NCBI GenBank assembly: GCA_039819085.1
Contig: JBCBSQ010000005.1
Coordinates: 62,001-126,000 of the forward strand
Direction of reading: 5' to 3'
DNA length: 64,000 nt
From: MED-G105 sp039819085
GTDB lineage: Bacteria; Pseudomonadota; Alphaproteobacteria; Caulobacterales; Parvularculaceae
The notes under the pieces were generated by a model. That model worked only from the letters and a program-made list of their open reading frames with translations. It had not been told where the DNA came from and did no database searches. Below, in pieces: positions 51,437 to 60,385 of the stretch; the first letter of the stretch is position 1, and each line of letters begins with the position of its first letter. Made by a program: the position numbers and the translations under genes.

Positions 51437-54229
51437 GTGATCAGGAATCGCCTTTTGGCGACGGCGTCCCGTGCTGTCGTGTCTTCAGTCGTCGCGTTCG
51501 CAGTTGCTGCGCCATCCGTTGCGCTTGCTCAAGAGGAAGATGAGATCGTTGTCCTGGGGTCGCTCATTAAGCGTCCAAACCAGGCGAACCAGCCCTCGCC
51601 GATCCAGTCGATCGGCGCGGAGGACTTCGACAAGATCGGCGCGCAGTCAATTGTAGATGTCACGCAGACGCTGACGATCAACACTGGCGCGCAAAACAAT
51701 CCGGACGCTTTCACGCAGAACTCGACGACCGGTACGGGCAGCATCAACCTTCGCGGCCTTGGCCTTCAGTCAACGCTTGTTCTGGTCAATGGACGCCGCC
51801 AGGTCCTGAACGCGCTGCAGACGAATGACGGCATCAGCTTCGTCGACACGAACTCGCTCCTGCCGCTGATTGCGATCGAACGCCAGGATATCCTCAAGGA
51901 TGGCGCCTCGGCGCTTTATGGCTCGGACGCCGTCGCGGGCGTGGTGAATTTCGTGACCGTCCAGGACTATGACGGCATCAGGGTCAGCGGTGACTTTTTG
52001 CGCCACCTGCCTGAGCCTCAAGGTGAGTATCGGTTCGAGGCCCTTGTCGGCAAAACGTTTGAGCGCGGCTCTGTCACCGCCGCCGTCGGCTGGTTCGACC
52101 GCACGCCCCTGACGACCGAAGAGCGCCGCCTCAGCGTACCGTTCGGCGCCAATCAGGATGTCTCATCGCTTGGCAATCCCGGCGCCTTCATCGTCCCGGC
52201 CCTTATTCCTGAGATTCGCGATCTGGAAACCGCGATTGGTTTGCCCCCCAACGGCCTGCCGAACTTCTTCATCGATCCGACGGGCTGTGCGGAGTTCGGC
52301 GGCGTTGCGGCCGGCTCTCCCCTTCCCACCGCCTCGGGCTTCACGCCCGGCGTCTGCCAGTTCGATTTCGGCGACTTCTTCAATCTGGTTCCAGACGAAA
52401 GCCGATTGAACGCCTACGTGAACGCGAAGTATGATCTTACGGATTCGATCGAGTTCTCGATAGACGCTTCGTATGCGGACATTAACACGGAGCGCGGCAA
52501 CTCCCCGACCTTCCCGTTTCTCCAGACGGCGATCGTCGCCCCGCCGACAGTCAATCCGGATAACCCGTTTGGCGCGAACACGGCGCTGTTCTTCGGCCGG
52601 GCGATCGGCAATGGCGGCACGGTTTCGCCGAGCGTCGGCGATTCGGAGACCTATCGGTTTTCCGCGAAGCTTGAAGGCGACAACTTCCTGAACAATGGCT
52701 ACTGGTCGCTGAGCTACACCCGTGCGGTCAACAATTCGACCTTCGCGACGGAAGATACGGTGACGGATCGGTTCCAGTGCGCGCTTCTGGGCGCGCAAGG
52801 GACGGCGACGCCAAACCCCGCGACGGGCGGCGCGACAACCTGCCAGAACTTCATTGGCCTCGACGCGCCTACGCCGGTGGGGCAGATCTACAATCCCTTT
52901 GCGACGTCGTTCGGCGCGTCGCCGAATTCGCCTGAAATCCTCGACTTCATCATCGACACGCAGGTCCTTGATTCACGGTCGACCATCGACGTCGTCGAAG
53001 GCATCGCGGGCACGGATCTGTTCGAGCTGCCAGGCGGCACGGCGGCCATTGCGGTCGGCGGCCAATATCGCGCCGATTTCCTCGAGCGGGATTTCGACGA
53101 CATTTCGAACGCGGACGGCTTCGGCTTTGTCATTGGCGGCCAGGACTTTGAAGGCACCGTCGATGTCTACGCCTTCTTCGCCGAGGTGAACCTTCCGGTG
53201 ACGGAATGGATGGAGATCCAGGCGGCTGGCCGGTTTGAAGATTTCGGCGACAATGGCGGCACGACGATTGATCCGAAGATCGGCGTCTTGATCCGTCCCA
53301 ATGAAAGCTTGTCCTTGCGCGGCACCTACTCCACGTCATTCCGCGCGCCGACGACATTCCAGCAGTTTGGCGAAAGCACGACCCTGAACCAGGTTGTCGA
53401 TCCGACGGGCGGCGTCGCATTCGCCGCGGTGCGGGCGTTTGGCAGCCAGAACCTAGAGCCTGAGCAGTCGCGGGCGTTCAATGCCGGCGTCACCTGGCGG
53501 CCGACCGACAATCTCGCGATCGACGTCGACTACTTCAACTTCTCGTTCGAGCAGGCGATCACTCAGGAGAACTTCCAGGCGCTCGTGAACGCAAACCCGA
53601 CCGACACAAGGACCTTCGTTGGCGGTTTGGCGCAGCAGCCGTGTGAAACGCAGTTCACGATCGTCTGCCGCGCTGGCGATCCCAACACCGGCACGATAAC
53701 GCAGGTGAACACGCAGTTTGTGAATGCGGACTCGATCGACACGAGCGGGCTCGACTTCCGCGGCGTCTACACGCTCGAGACGGCCAATCTCGGCGTCTTC
53801 CAGCCGACGTTCGAAGCGACCTACATTCTGAATTACGATCTCGTCGATCCGAGCGCCGGGAATATCGACGGCGAGGGCGTTAGGAATTTCACCAATATTG
53901 GCAGCCCGACGCCGCAATTGCGCTTTAACGCCGGCCTCGCCTGGACCATGCGTCAGCACACGTTCAACTTCTTTGCGCGGCGCATTGGCGGGTTCCAAGA
54001 CGACCAAAATGGCGGAATCGAAATACCCGCCCAGACGCGTTTCGATCTTCAGTACGTGTTCGACATCGCCGAGTTCATTGAACGGGACCAGGCGGCGGCG
54101 GTGACGTTTGGCGTCAACAATCTGACGAATGAAGCGCCGCCATTTGTCGCGACAAATGGCGGGTTTGAATCGCGCGTGCACGATCCGCGCGGCCGGATTA
54201 TTCGTTTCGGCGTCGACCTGGAATTCTAG
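51437..54229 (+). CDS. TonB-dependent outer membrane receptor
   Basis: This 930-residue protein starts at a GTG with AGGGAGG six bases upstream. It has a signal peptide ending ALAQ, a short TonB-box-like start (EDEIVVLGSLIKR) and a plug domain (NLRGLGLQSTLVLVNGRRQ, LPLIAIERQDILKDGASALYGSDAVAGVVNF). A 22-strand barrel follows, ending in the terminal Phe (IIRFGVDLEF). Such receptors import siderophores, vitamins or oligosaccharides using TonB energy. The ligand is unknown, and no sugar or iron genes are adjacent. A strong terminator follows, so it is monocistronic. Confidence 0.95.
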   Translation: MIRNRLLATASRAVVSSVVAFAVAAPSVALAQEEDEIVVLGSLIKRPNQANQPSPIQSIGAEDFDKIGAQSIVDVTQTLTINTGAQNNPDAFTQNSTTGTGSINLRGLGLQSTLVLVNGRRQVLNALQTNDGISFVDTNSLLPLIAIERQDILKDGASALYGSDAVAGVVNFVTVQDYDGIRVSGDFLRHLPEPQGEYRFEALVGKTFERGSVTAAVGWFDRTPLTTEERRLSVPFGANQDVSSLGNPGAFIVPALIPEIRDLETAIGLPPNGLPNFFIDPTGCAEFGGVAAGSPLPTASGFTPGVCQFDFGDFFNLVPDESRLNAYVNAKYDLTDSIEFSIDASYADINTERGNSPTFPFLQTAIVAPPTVNPDNPFGANTALFFGRAIGNGGTVSPSVGDSETYRFSAKLEGDNFLNNGYWSLSYTRAVNNSTFATEDTVTDRFQCALLGAQGTATPNPATGGATTCQNFIGLDAPTPVGQIYNPFATSFGASPNSPEILDFIIDTQVLDSRSTIDVVEGIAGTDLFELPGGTAAIAVGGQYRADFLERDFDDISNADGFGFVIGGQDFEGTVDVYAFFAEVNLPVTEWMEIQAAGRFEDFGDNGGTTIDPKIGVLIRPNESLSLRGTYSTSFRAPTTFQQFGESTTLNQVVDPTGGVAFAAVRAFGSQNLEPEQSRAFNAGVTWRPTDNLAIDVDYFNFSFEQAITQENFQALVNANPTDTRTFVGGLAQQPCETQFTIVCRAGDPNTGTITQVNTQFVNADSIDTSGLDFRGVYTLETANLGVFQPTFEATYILNYDLVDPSAGNIDGEGVRNFTNIGSPTPQLRFNAGLAWTMRQHTFNFFARRIGGFQDDQNGGIEIPAQTRFDLQYVFDIAEFIERDQAAAVTFGVNNLTNEAPPFVATNGGFESRVHDPRGRIIRFGVDLEF

Positions 54230-54257
54230 GGCAGCGCCCAAACGAGACGAGACTTGG

Positions 54258-54292
54258 GCCTCGCGTCGTCCGGCGCGAGGCTTTTTTTTTCC
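54258..54292 (+). terminator. Rho-independent terminator after the receptor gene
   Basis: GCCTCGCG / CGCGAGGC arms at 54258-54265 and 54274-54281 with an 8-base loop are followed by nine T. Located 29 bases after the receptor stop. Confidence 0.95.
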
Positions 54293-54333
54293 TTAAGGTC
54301 GCCCATCTCCAGGGACGATCAGAGGCGCGCGCA

Positions 54334-54582
54334 ATGGCGGATACTCCGACTTCAGGCCACATCATTCTTGACGCGACCGGATACCGGTGCCCCGTTCCGG
54401 TCTTGAAGGTAGAGGCGGCGCTCAGAAAGATGGCGGCCGGAGAGCGACTCCTTGTCCGCGCCGATGATCCCGTCGCCGTCGTTGACATCCCCCACTTCTG
54501 CCGGACGGCCGGCCACGCGGTGGAGCGCGCCCCGGATGAGGGTCCCGCGTGCGTCTTTCTGGTCACGCATGGCGAGAAATGA
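54334..54582 (+). CDS. TusA-family sulfur carrier protein
   Basis: This 82-residue protein has the TusA/SirA fold: LDATGYRCPVPVLKVEAAL with the sulfur-accepting Cys19 in CPVP, then DDPVAVVDIPHFC and HAVER. These proteins pass persulfide sulfur to tRNA thiolation or molybdopterin. Length is standard. It stands alone between two terminator-bounded units; no other tus genes are present. Confidence 0.92.
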   Translation: MADTPTSGHIILDATGYRCPVPVLKVEAALRKMAAGERLLVRADDPVAVVDIPHFCRTAGHAVERAPDEGPACVFLVTHGEK

Positions 54583-54800
54583 CGCGAATCGCCTGGCGTT
54601 TGCTTCGTCGCAAAGCTTTAGCGCTCCGCATTGCCCCGCGCTGGGGTAAAGGTTAACCTCACGCGGAAAGGCTCTTGCGAACGCGGTTCCGCGGTCGCTT
54701 GAGCGGGTTCGATTTTAGCCTGGAGGCTTCATCCGCGCGATGGGGAGAAACGCCGACGAACATCGGCGCGGCGTCGACGACCGAGGGGTGGTAAGGGGTT

Positions 54801-56159
54801 ATGGAAAAACACGTTTTCGATCGCCGCAGCGCGCGGACGTTGGGTCAGCATCGATTTGCGCGCCGGCCGGAACGGCGTCTCGCGCTCGGTGTGTTGGCGC
54901 TGGGCGCAAGCGTATTGGCCGCCGCCCCGGCCGCCGCGGAGTATGATCTCGGCCTTGAGGCGTTCAGGCGCGGCGAACAGGAACTGGCGCTCGATCTTTG
55001 GGAGCGCTACGCCGTCGCTGGTGACGTCAGGTCGATGAAGGCGCTCGGCGACTTTTACTCCAGCCAGACGATCGTCAACACGAACGGCGCGGAGATCGAA
55101 GCGGAAAAACGCACCCGCGCTGATTATGTGCTGGCGCTGAAATGGTATCTCCTCGCCGCGAACCATGTCTTCAACGAAGAATACAAAAAGCCGTCCGTCT
55201 ACGAACGCAACGCTCAGATTGAAGCTGACGAGCGCCTGCCGGACATTCGCTCGAAGATGACCGACGCCGAAGTGAAGCGCGCGGAGAAACTCGTTACGGA
55301 CACATTCGAGCGCGGCCGGCCGCGCGACATCTTCCTTGTCGCGCAAATGTTCCAGCGCGGCGCGGGCGTCGCAAAGAGCAATGTGCGCGCCTATGAGCTT
55401 TACACCGTGGCGTCGGCGCGCGGCGTCGACGAGGCGACCCGCGCGCTCCAGGACATGCGCGTCGGCGGGCTTGTCAATGAGCGTCAAATCAAGGCCGCCG
55501 AAGACGCCGCCGCCATCTGGCAGCCGCCCCTGCCGGAAGAGCACACTGGCGACACTCTTCAGATGGCGGAGCTGAAGCGGCTCAAGTCCGAGCTGGAGGC
55601 GTTGCGGCTGCAAAAAGCCTTGGAATCTGTTTCGGACATCGACGTGTCGGTGCTGCAGCATTCGCTGCGCGCGCTCGGCTACTATTTTGGCGGCATCGAC
55701 AACAAGATGGGCCCCCAGACGCGCGAAGCCATCCGGCGCTTCCAATACGCGCAGGTCCGCGACGACCGCGAGATGACGGCGGAAGAAAAACGCAATGTCG
55801 AGATCGGCGTTTTGTCCGCTGAAGATACGGTCGAGCTTATCTCCCAGGCGGCGCGGCGCGCGGACAATGAGATCGCTCAGTATACATACGGCGTCATGTA
55901 CCTTCAGGGGATCGGCGTGGAGCAGGACGGCTCGCAGGCGGTCGACTGGCTCAAGAAGGCGGCGAACCGAAACGTTGCGGAAGCCCACTACGCCCTCGGC
56001 GTCGTCTATCGCGACGGCACGACCGGCCTGAACGCGGTGGCGAGGAGCAAGGCGAACGCCGCCCTTCACTTCGCGAAGGCCGGACAGCTTGGTTACGCGC
56101 CGGCGCGCAAGGCGCTGGAGCTTCTTGAATTCGAACGCCCGCGTCGCGCCGGCGAGTGA
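54801..56159 (+). CDS. Periplasmic Sel1-repeat and peptidoglycan-binding protein
   Basis: This 452-residue protein has a basic N-terminus, a signal peptide (LALGVLALGASVLAAAPAAA) and Sel1/TPR-like helical repeats. The first lie at about 50-220 (AYELYTVASARGVDEATRAL). A peptidoglycan-binding-like domain follows (VLQHSLRALGYYFGGIDNKMGPQTREAIRRFQ). C-terminal Sel1 repeats then appear (AQYTYGVMYLQGIGVEQDGSQAVDWLKKAA, ALGVVYRDG), quoted here in part: YTYGVMYLQGIGVEQDG. It likely scaffolds cell-wall proteins. The next gene starts 20 bases on and is probably in the same transcript. Confidence 0.85.
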   Translation: MEKHVFDRRSARTLGQHRFARRPERRLALGVLALGASVLAAAPAAAEYDLGLEAFRRGEQELALDLWERYAVAGDVRSMKALGDFYSSQTIVNTNGAEIEAEKRTRADYVLALKWYLLAANHVFNEEYKKPSVYERNAQIEADERLPDIRSKMTDAEVKRAEKLVTDTFERGRPRDIFLVAQMFQRGAGVAKSNVRAYELYTVASARGVDEATRALQDMRVGGLVNERQIKAAEDAAAIWQPPLPEEHTGDTLQMAELKRLKSELEALRLQKALESVSDIDVSVLQHSLRALGYYFGGIDNKMGPQTREAIRRFQYAQVRDDREMTAEEKRNVEIGVLSAEDTVELISQAARRADNEIAQYTYGVMYLQGIGVEQDGSQAVDWLKKAANRNVAEAHYALGVVYRDGTTGLNAVARSKANAALHFAKAGQLGYAPARKALELLEFERPRRAGE

Positions 56160-56179
56160 GAGTGGGGAGACAGTCAATC

Positions 56180-57643
56180 ATGAAGGCGCTCAACAACACC
56201 GCCCGTCGCCCGGTCCGCCAGGGCCTTGTCCTTAGGACAGCGCTCGCCTTGTCCGTCGCGGCCCCGCTCGCCCTTTCCGGCGCGTCTGCGGAGCCCGGCA
56301 AGATCGGCGGCTTCGACATTCCAACCGGGCCGCGTCAGGGCGCCGCCTCCAGCGAGGCGGCCGCAAAGCCGAACCAGCTGGCGCAGGTGGTGGTCAGCCA
56401 GTCGCCCGGCAGCAAGGTGACGACCATCACCCAGGCGATGAACCTCGTGCAGCCCGGGGGCACGATCCTTGTGCGCGGCGGCGTTTATGAAGAGAACATC
56501 ACCGTCACCAAGCCGGTCGCCATCGTCGGCGCCCTTGGAGACTATGGTCGCGAGCCCATCATCCGGGCGTCCGCAAGCGAGCCGTGCATTTCGATTGCGC
56601 CGCCCTCCCCGGTGGCGCGGGTGAGCATCGAGAAGTTGATTTTCGAGTTTGACCACAACCGTTCCGCCGCGCCTTGCGTGAATGTTGCGGGCGGTTCGGT
56701 TGCTGTGCGCGACAGCGCGATCATTCCGGTCAATGCCGACATTCCGATCCGCGCCGCTTACGGCCAGCTTGGCCGTGTGCGCCCTGATCTCGATCAGCAC
56801 ATTGCTCGGCCGCCGCGCGACGAGACGCTGGAGAACGCGGCGAGCCGCCGTCTGGAAGAGTACATCACCCGGCATGCGCGCCCTGTCGGCGCGGAAAACC
56901 GCGGCTGGGATTTTCTCACCGGCGGCACCAGCATTGGTCAGTATGCGCACGCAAATGCGCCAACTGGCGGGCGGCGGATGACCGGGCCGACGGCGGGCGT
57001 GCGCGTGCTCGCCGGCGATCTGACGATGGACAACAACACCATTATCGGCGCTCAGAAGGCGGTTGAGTTCGTCAGCTACAATAGAGCCCTTGTGCAGGGG
57101 TCGCTGACGAACAATGTGATTCTCGGCAACGGCGCGGGCATTGCGGCCCATGGCCGCGTCGCGGATCTCCTCCTGACGCGGAACACGATCAAGAACAACA
57201 ACGGACCCGGAATTGAAGTCGACGCGCGCGACGCTTACGGCGAAGTGAAGATTCTCGCCAATCTGATCGTTGGCAATGACACCGGGATTTTCCTGTCGGA
57301 GAAGGTGCGGTCCGCGGTCGTTAACTCCAACTTCGTCGCTCAGAATTTCGGCGACGCGATCCGTCTTTCCTCGGGCTTTTTTGGCGCGATTTCCGGCAAC
57401 ACGCTGGCGGCGAACGATGGCTGCGCAATTGACTTCTTCTCCGCGGAGCAGCGTCAGATCAACAACGCATTCATTCAGGTGGTGGCCGGCCGGGACTTCT
57501 TTCCGGGCGTCCAGTATGACGCCACGAATGAAGCGCTCGACAATCTCGGCGATCGGGAGCTCACGAAGCGCGAGCGCCGCCGTCTGCGGAAGCGGAAGAT
57601 CGACCCGGAGATGATGATTCCAATGTGCGGCGCGCCCGAATAA
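56180..57643 (+). CDS. Periplasmic right-handed beta-helix repeat protein
   Basis: This 487-residue protein has a signal peptide (LRTALALSVAAPLALSGASA) and PbH1-type parallel beta-helix repeats. An early turn is TITQAMNLVQPGGTILVRGG, followed by YEENITVTKPVAIVGA as in pectin-lyase-like NosD proteins. Later turns include NNTIIGAQKAVEFV, NNVILGNGAGIAA, RNTIKNNNGPGIEV and NLIVGNDTGIFL. No catalytic lyase residues are recognisable. The C-terminal tail is basic (KRERRRLRKRK). Carbohydrate binding or a structural wall role is inferred from fold and from the Sel1/PGB gene just upstream. Confidence 0.85.
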   Translation: MKALNNTARRPVRQGLVLRTALALSVAAPLALSGASAEPGKIGGFDIPTGPRQGAASSEAAAKPNQLAQVVVSQSPGSKVTTITQAMNLVQPGGTILVRGGVYEENITVTKPVAIVGALGDYGREPIIRASASEPCISIAPPSPVARVSIEKLIFEFDHNRSAAPCVNVAGGSVAVRDSAIIPVNADIPIRAAYGQLGRVRPDLDQHIARPPRDETLENAASRRLEEYITRHARPVGAENRGWDFLTGGTSIGQYAHANAPTGGRRMTGPTAGVRVLAGDLTMDNNTIIGAQKAVEFVSYNRALVQGSLTNNVILGNGAGIAAHGRVADLLLTRNTIKNNNGPGIEVDARDAYGEVKILANLIVGNDTGIFLSEKVRSAVVNSNFVAQNFGDAIRLSSGFFGAISGNTLAANDGCAIDFFSAEQRQINNAFIQVVAGRDFFPGVQYDATNEALDNLGDRELTKRERRRLRKRKIDPEMMIPMCGAPE

Positions 57644-57941
57644 GGAGCGTCGCGCAAATTCCCAATGATCTGTTTTGTTGGCGGCGGACAAAGTTCCGGC
57701 TCGTCCATTGCTGCGCGCGGGCTGAGGTCGGCGCGACCCGAAATGGCGCGGTCAACGCGCGAGCGTTGGATGCGAGGTCGGCCAGTTGGAAGCACGCCCT
57801 TTGGCGCATGAACAGCGGCTTGGGCGGTGGGTTGACCTGAAACAACTCGTACGCGCTGCGGGTCGGCGGGTTGGGATCGCCTGTCCGGAGAGTCGGCTGT
57901 AGGCGGAGTATTCACTGCGCCGCGGGCATCGCGGCGGACAT
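57644..57941. other. Gap between the beta-helix gene and tRNA-Leu
   Basis: About 298 bases with no gene that I can support. Frames here on both strands are extensions of shadows from neighbouring genes. No hairpin with T-run was found. Confidence 0.4.
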
Positions 57942-58026
57942 TGGTGCCCCGCGTCCGACTCGAACGGACACTCCGTGAGGAACCGGATTTTGAATCCGGC
58001 GCGTCTACCAATTCCGCCAGCGGGGC
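57942..58026 (-). tRNA. tRNA-Leu (anticodon CAA)
   Basis: This 85-base class II tRNA on the minus strand includes an encoded CCA (57942-57944). The acceptor arms GCCCCGC / GCGGGGC pair across the ends. The D-loop has TGGTAGACGC, the anticodon arm CCGGA-TTCAAAA-TCCGG gives CAA (UUG codons), and the T-arm is GTTCGAGTC. A short variable arm of the Leu type is present. Confidence 0.96.
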
Positions 58027-58235
58027 CAAGCCCCAAGACCTACATCTTCGCCGCGTTCGGTCAAGCGCATCGTCGAGGGGCTTGCCGGCCCGGCCCGACA
58101 AAGGGCATGCGGGCCGGGCCTCAGCGGTTACCCGCCCGCAACTTTGCGCGGCGTACGATCCCGGGACGGGCTCATGCCTGGTCGGAAATTGACTTCCGGG
58201 CCCGGGCGTGGGCGTTCTCGAAGAGGAGCAGCAAG

Positions 58236-58964
58236 ATGCCGGATGCAAGCGGCGGCGGGGTCTCAATGTCGGCGGACCAGACAGCGGCCCTTGGGGCCGG
58301 AAAACGCGCAATCCCCTTCCTGCGCGACACGCTCCGCGCACTGGCGGCCGCGCGCTCAACCGAACCTTTGACCGAAAACAGCGCCGACGGCGAAGAAGAC
58401 CGCAGCGCTGCGCCACGCGGCGCGCGTCTCGGCGACATGGTTGACCGGCTGGACGAGCGCGCCTTCGGATTGATGCTCTTGTTCCTCGCCCTGCCGTGTT
58501 GTCTGCCATTTGTCTATGTGCTGCCTCAGATCGTGGCGCTGCCGATGTTGGCGCTCGCTGGCCAGCTGGCCGCTGGCCGACACCATCCATGGTTGCCGAA
58601 GGCGCTGGCGGATCGGCGGTTCGACGCCGGCGCTTTCGCCGGGGTGCTCGATCGCGCGGAGCGATATGTCGGTTGGATTGAGGCTGTCGCCCGACCGCGG
58701 CTGAATGCGGTGACCGAAGGCGTCGGCGTCCGGCTTGTGGGCGTTCTTCTTCTGGCGCCATGCGCGTCCATTCTGGTGCCGCTGCCAGGCACCAACACCG
58801 TTCCCGGGATCGGCGTAGCGATCACCGCGCTTGGCCTTATTGAACGTGACGGCGCAATAACTTGCCTCGGTCTCGTCATCGGCCTTCTATGGGTGGCGGC
58901 GCTTTTGATTTTTGGCCTGGAGGCGGCCAGCATGTTGAAGGACGCAATTTCGGCGATGCTCTGA
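58236..58964 (+). CDS. ExoD-family membrane protein
   Basis: This 242-residue protein is of the ExoD (exopolysaccharide synthesis) family. It has the conserved LGDMVDRLDERAFGLMLLFLALP, CLPFVYVLPQIVALPMLALAGQL and the hydrophobic C-terminal helices (CLGLVIGLLWVAALLIFGLEA). ExoD was found by an exopolysaccharide and symbiosis phenotype in Rhizobium; its biochemical role is not defined. GAGGAG precedes the ATG at 58236 by 7-8 bases. The N-terminal 60 residues are polar and variable. Confidence 0.88.
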   Translation: MPDASGGGVSMSADQTAALGAGKRAIPFLRDTLRALAAARSTEPLTENSADGEEDRSAAPRGARLGDMVDRLDERAFGLMLLFLALPCCLPFVYVLPQIVALPMLALAGQLAAGRHHPWLPKALADRRFDAGAFAGVLDRAERYVGWIEAVARPRLNAVTEGVGVRLVGVLLLAPCASILVPLPGTNTVPGIGVAITALGLIERDGAITCLGLVIGLLWVAALLIFGLEAASMLKDAISAML

Positions 58965-59001
58965 GCGGCGCGTGATTGTGACGCGTCCTCCTGATCGACG
59001 T

Positions 59002-59574
59002 ATGCGGGCTACAGCTAGGACTGTGTTGGAATTCTTGAGAACTCGCGATCCGGTCGCCCTCGCGCTTGCGGCGAGCCTCGGGGCAAGCGTCGCCTTGCTC
59101 GCTGGCGCCCACATTTTTGAGGCGCTAGGCTACCACCCTTGTGACCTCTGCCTTGATCAGCGCGAGGCGCACTGGACGGCGGCGGCGGTCGCGGCGGCGG
59201 GGCTGATCGCCGCTCGATTGATCAGGGCCTCAACAGCGGCGGTGGCGGCGGTGGGCGCGACGGCGTTTGTCTACGCTCTCAGCGCCGGCCTTGCATTTTA
59301 CCATACGGGCGTTGAGTTCGGATACTGGACGGCGTCGAGTTGCGGCGCGTCAGTTCCAAGCGGCGTCACGGCGGAGTATTTCAGGTCCGTGCTGGAGGAC
59401 GGCGGCCCCGAGGGCGGGTGTTCAGAGGCTGCCTGGCGGTTTTTCGGGGTTTCGATGGCCGGGTATAACCTTTTGTTTTCCGCGGGTCTTTGCCTCGTCT
59501 GCCTCAGCGCGGCGCTGATTTCGACGCGACGTTTGCGGGCCCCTGTGGATGAAGGACCGAGATATGCCGGCTGA
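59002..59574 (+). CDS. DsbB-like disulfide bond formation protein
   Basis: This protein of about 190 residues has four membrane helices and the DsbB redox sites: CDLC in YHPCDLCLDQR (quinone-proximal pair) and a second pair in the periplasmic loop (SSCGAS and GGCSEAAWRFFG). It re-oxidises DsbA with ubiquinone. The final stretch FFGVSMAGYNLLFSAGLC matches the family. A GTG at 58972 is an alternative start. Its 3' end overlaps coq7 by 11 bases, a natural pairing since both depend on the ubiquinone pool. Confidence 0.9.
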   Translation: MRATARTVLEFLRTRDPVALALAASLGASVALLAGAHIFEALGYHPCDLCLDQREAHWTAAAVAAAGLIAARLIRASTAAVAAVGATAFVYALSAGLAFYHTGVEFGYWTASSCGASVPSGVTAEYFRSVLEDGGPEGGCSEAAWRFFGVSMAGYNLLFSAGLCLVCLSAALISTRRLRAPVDEGPRYAG

Positions 59575-60190
59575 CCATTCGACACCCCCGCATCCGGGTG
59601 GACCTGCGCCCGACCAAACCGCGTCATCGAGCGACGACGGGTTTTTTCGACGTCACCAGCCAGGACCGACTGATCAGCGCAAGGCGGAAATGATCCGGGT
59701 CGATCACGCGGGCGAGTATGGCGCAGTCCAAATCTATCGCGGCCAACGCGCGGTGTTTGACGCTTTGCCGGGGAAGGCGCGTCTTTCGGGATTGCTGAAA
59801 GAGATGGAGGACGGCGAGGCGCATCATCTTTCGGAGTTTGATCGTCTGATCGCCGAGCGCGGCGTTCGGCCAACCATTTTTGCGCCGCTCTGGAATGCTG
59901 CGGGCTTCGCGCTCGGGGCCGGAACTGCGCTGATGGGCGAGAAGGCGGCGATGGCGTGCACCGCCGCCGTCGAAGAAGTCATCGAGCAGCACTACGCAGA
60001 GCAGGCCGAAGAGCTTGACGCTGCAGGCGACCCCTTGGCGGCGACAGTGCGCCAGTTTCGCGACGATGAACTCGAACACAAGCACACGGCGGAGGAGAAC
60101 GGCGCGGAAGAAGCCCCCGGGTATGGTCTTCTGCGCGCCGCGATACAGGCCGGATGCCGCGTGGCGATCCGCTTGTCAGAAAAAGTCTAG
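59564..60190 (+). CDS. coq7: Demethoxyubiquinone hydroxylase (Coq7 family)
   Basis: This protein of about 208 residues is a di-iron enzyme that hydroxylates demethoxyubiquinone late in ubiquinone synthesis. The ligands lie in IRVDHAGEYGAVQIYRGQ, EDGEAHHL, EEVIEQHY and RDDELEHKH (Ex2H type). The first 40 residues are Pro/Gly-rich and probably disordered. AAGGA about 7 bases before the ATG at 59564 supports this start over the ATG at 59549. Confidence 0.95.
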   Translation: MPADHSTPPHPGGPAPDQTASSSDDGFFRRHQPGPTDQRKAEMIRVDHAGEYGAVQIYRGQRAVFDALPGKARLSGLLKEMEDGEAHHLSEFDRLIAERGVRPTIFAPLWNAAGFALGAGTALMGEKAAMACTAAVEEVIEQHYAEQAEELDAAGDPLAATVRQFRDDELEHKHTAEENGAEEAPGYGLLRAAIQAGCRVAIRLSEKV

Positions 60191-60319
60191 CGCCGCGTAT
60201 TCTTCTCTGGTTGGTCAGACTCTCTTTCCGCTTCGCCGCTAGGCTTTGATCGCGGGCGGTTAAAAGATCGCTCGGCGCCCTGGGGTGCCGGCGGCGAGAC
60301 AGAAGATCCCGCACTATGT

Positions 60320-60335
60320 TACACTGTACGGTGTA
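60320..60335. promoter_or_regulatory. Operator-like palindrome upstream of alkB
   Basis: TACACTGTACGGTGTA is a 16-base near-perfect palindrome, with only one base pair of its centre (T/G at positions 6 and 11) out of symmetry. It lies 50 bases upstream of the alkB ATG. Its form (ACAC...GTGT around TAC/GTA) recalls TetR-type operators. No tetR gene is adjacent, so the regulator is unknown. Confidence 0.55.
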
Positions 60336-60385
60336 GTTTTGAATCGGCGCCTTTGAGCCGATTTCATTTGGGGGAGACTTTGCCC

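Noticed and set aside
54729..58761. Minus-strand frames of 428-505 codons opposite the Sel1 and beta-helix genes
   Set aside because: Signal peptides and repeat motifs are on the plus strand. The reverse frames show shadow composition, and one runs through the tRNA gene.
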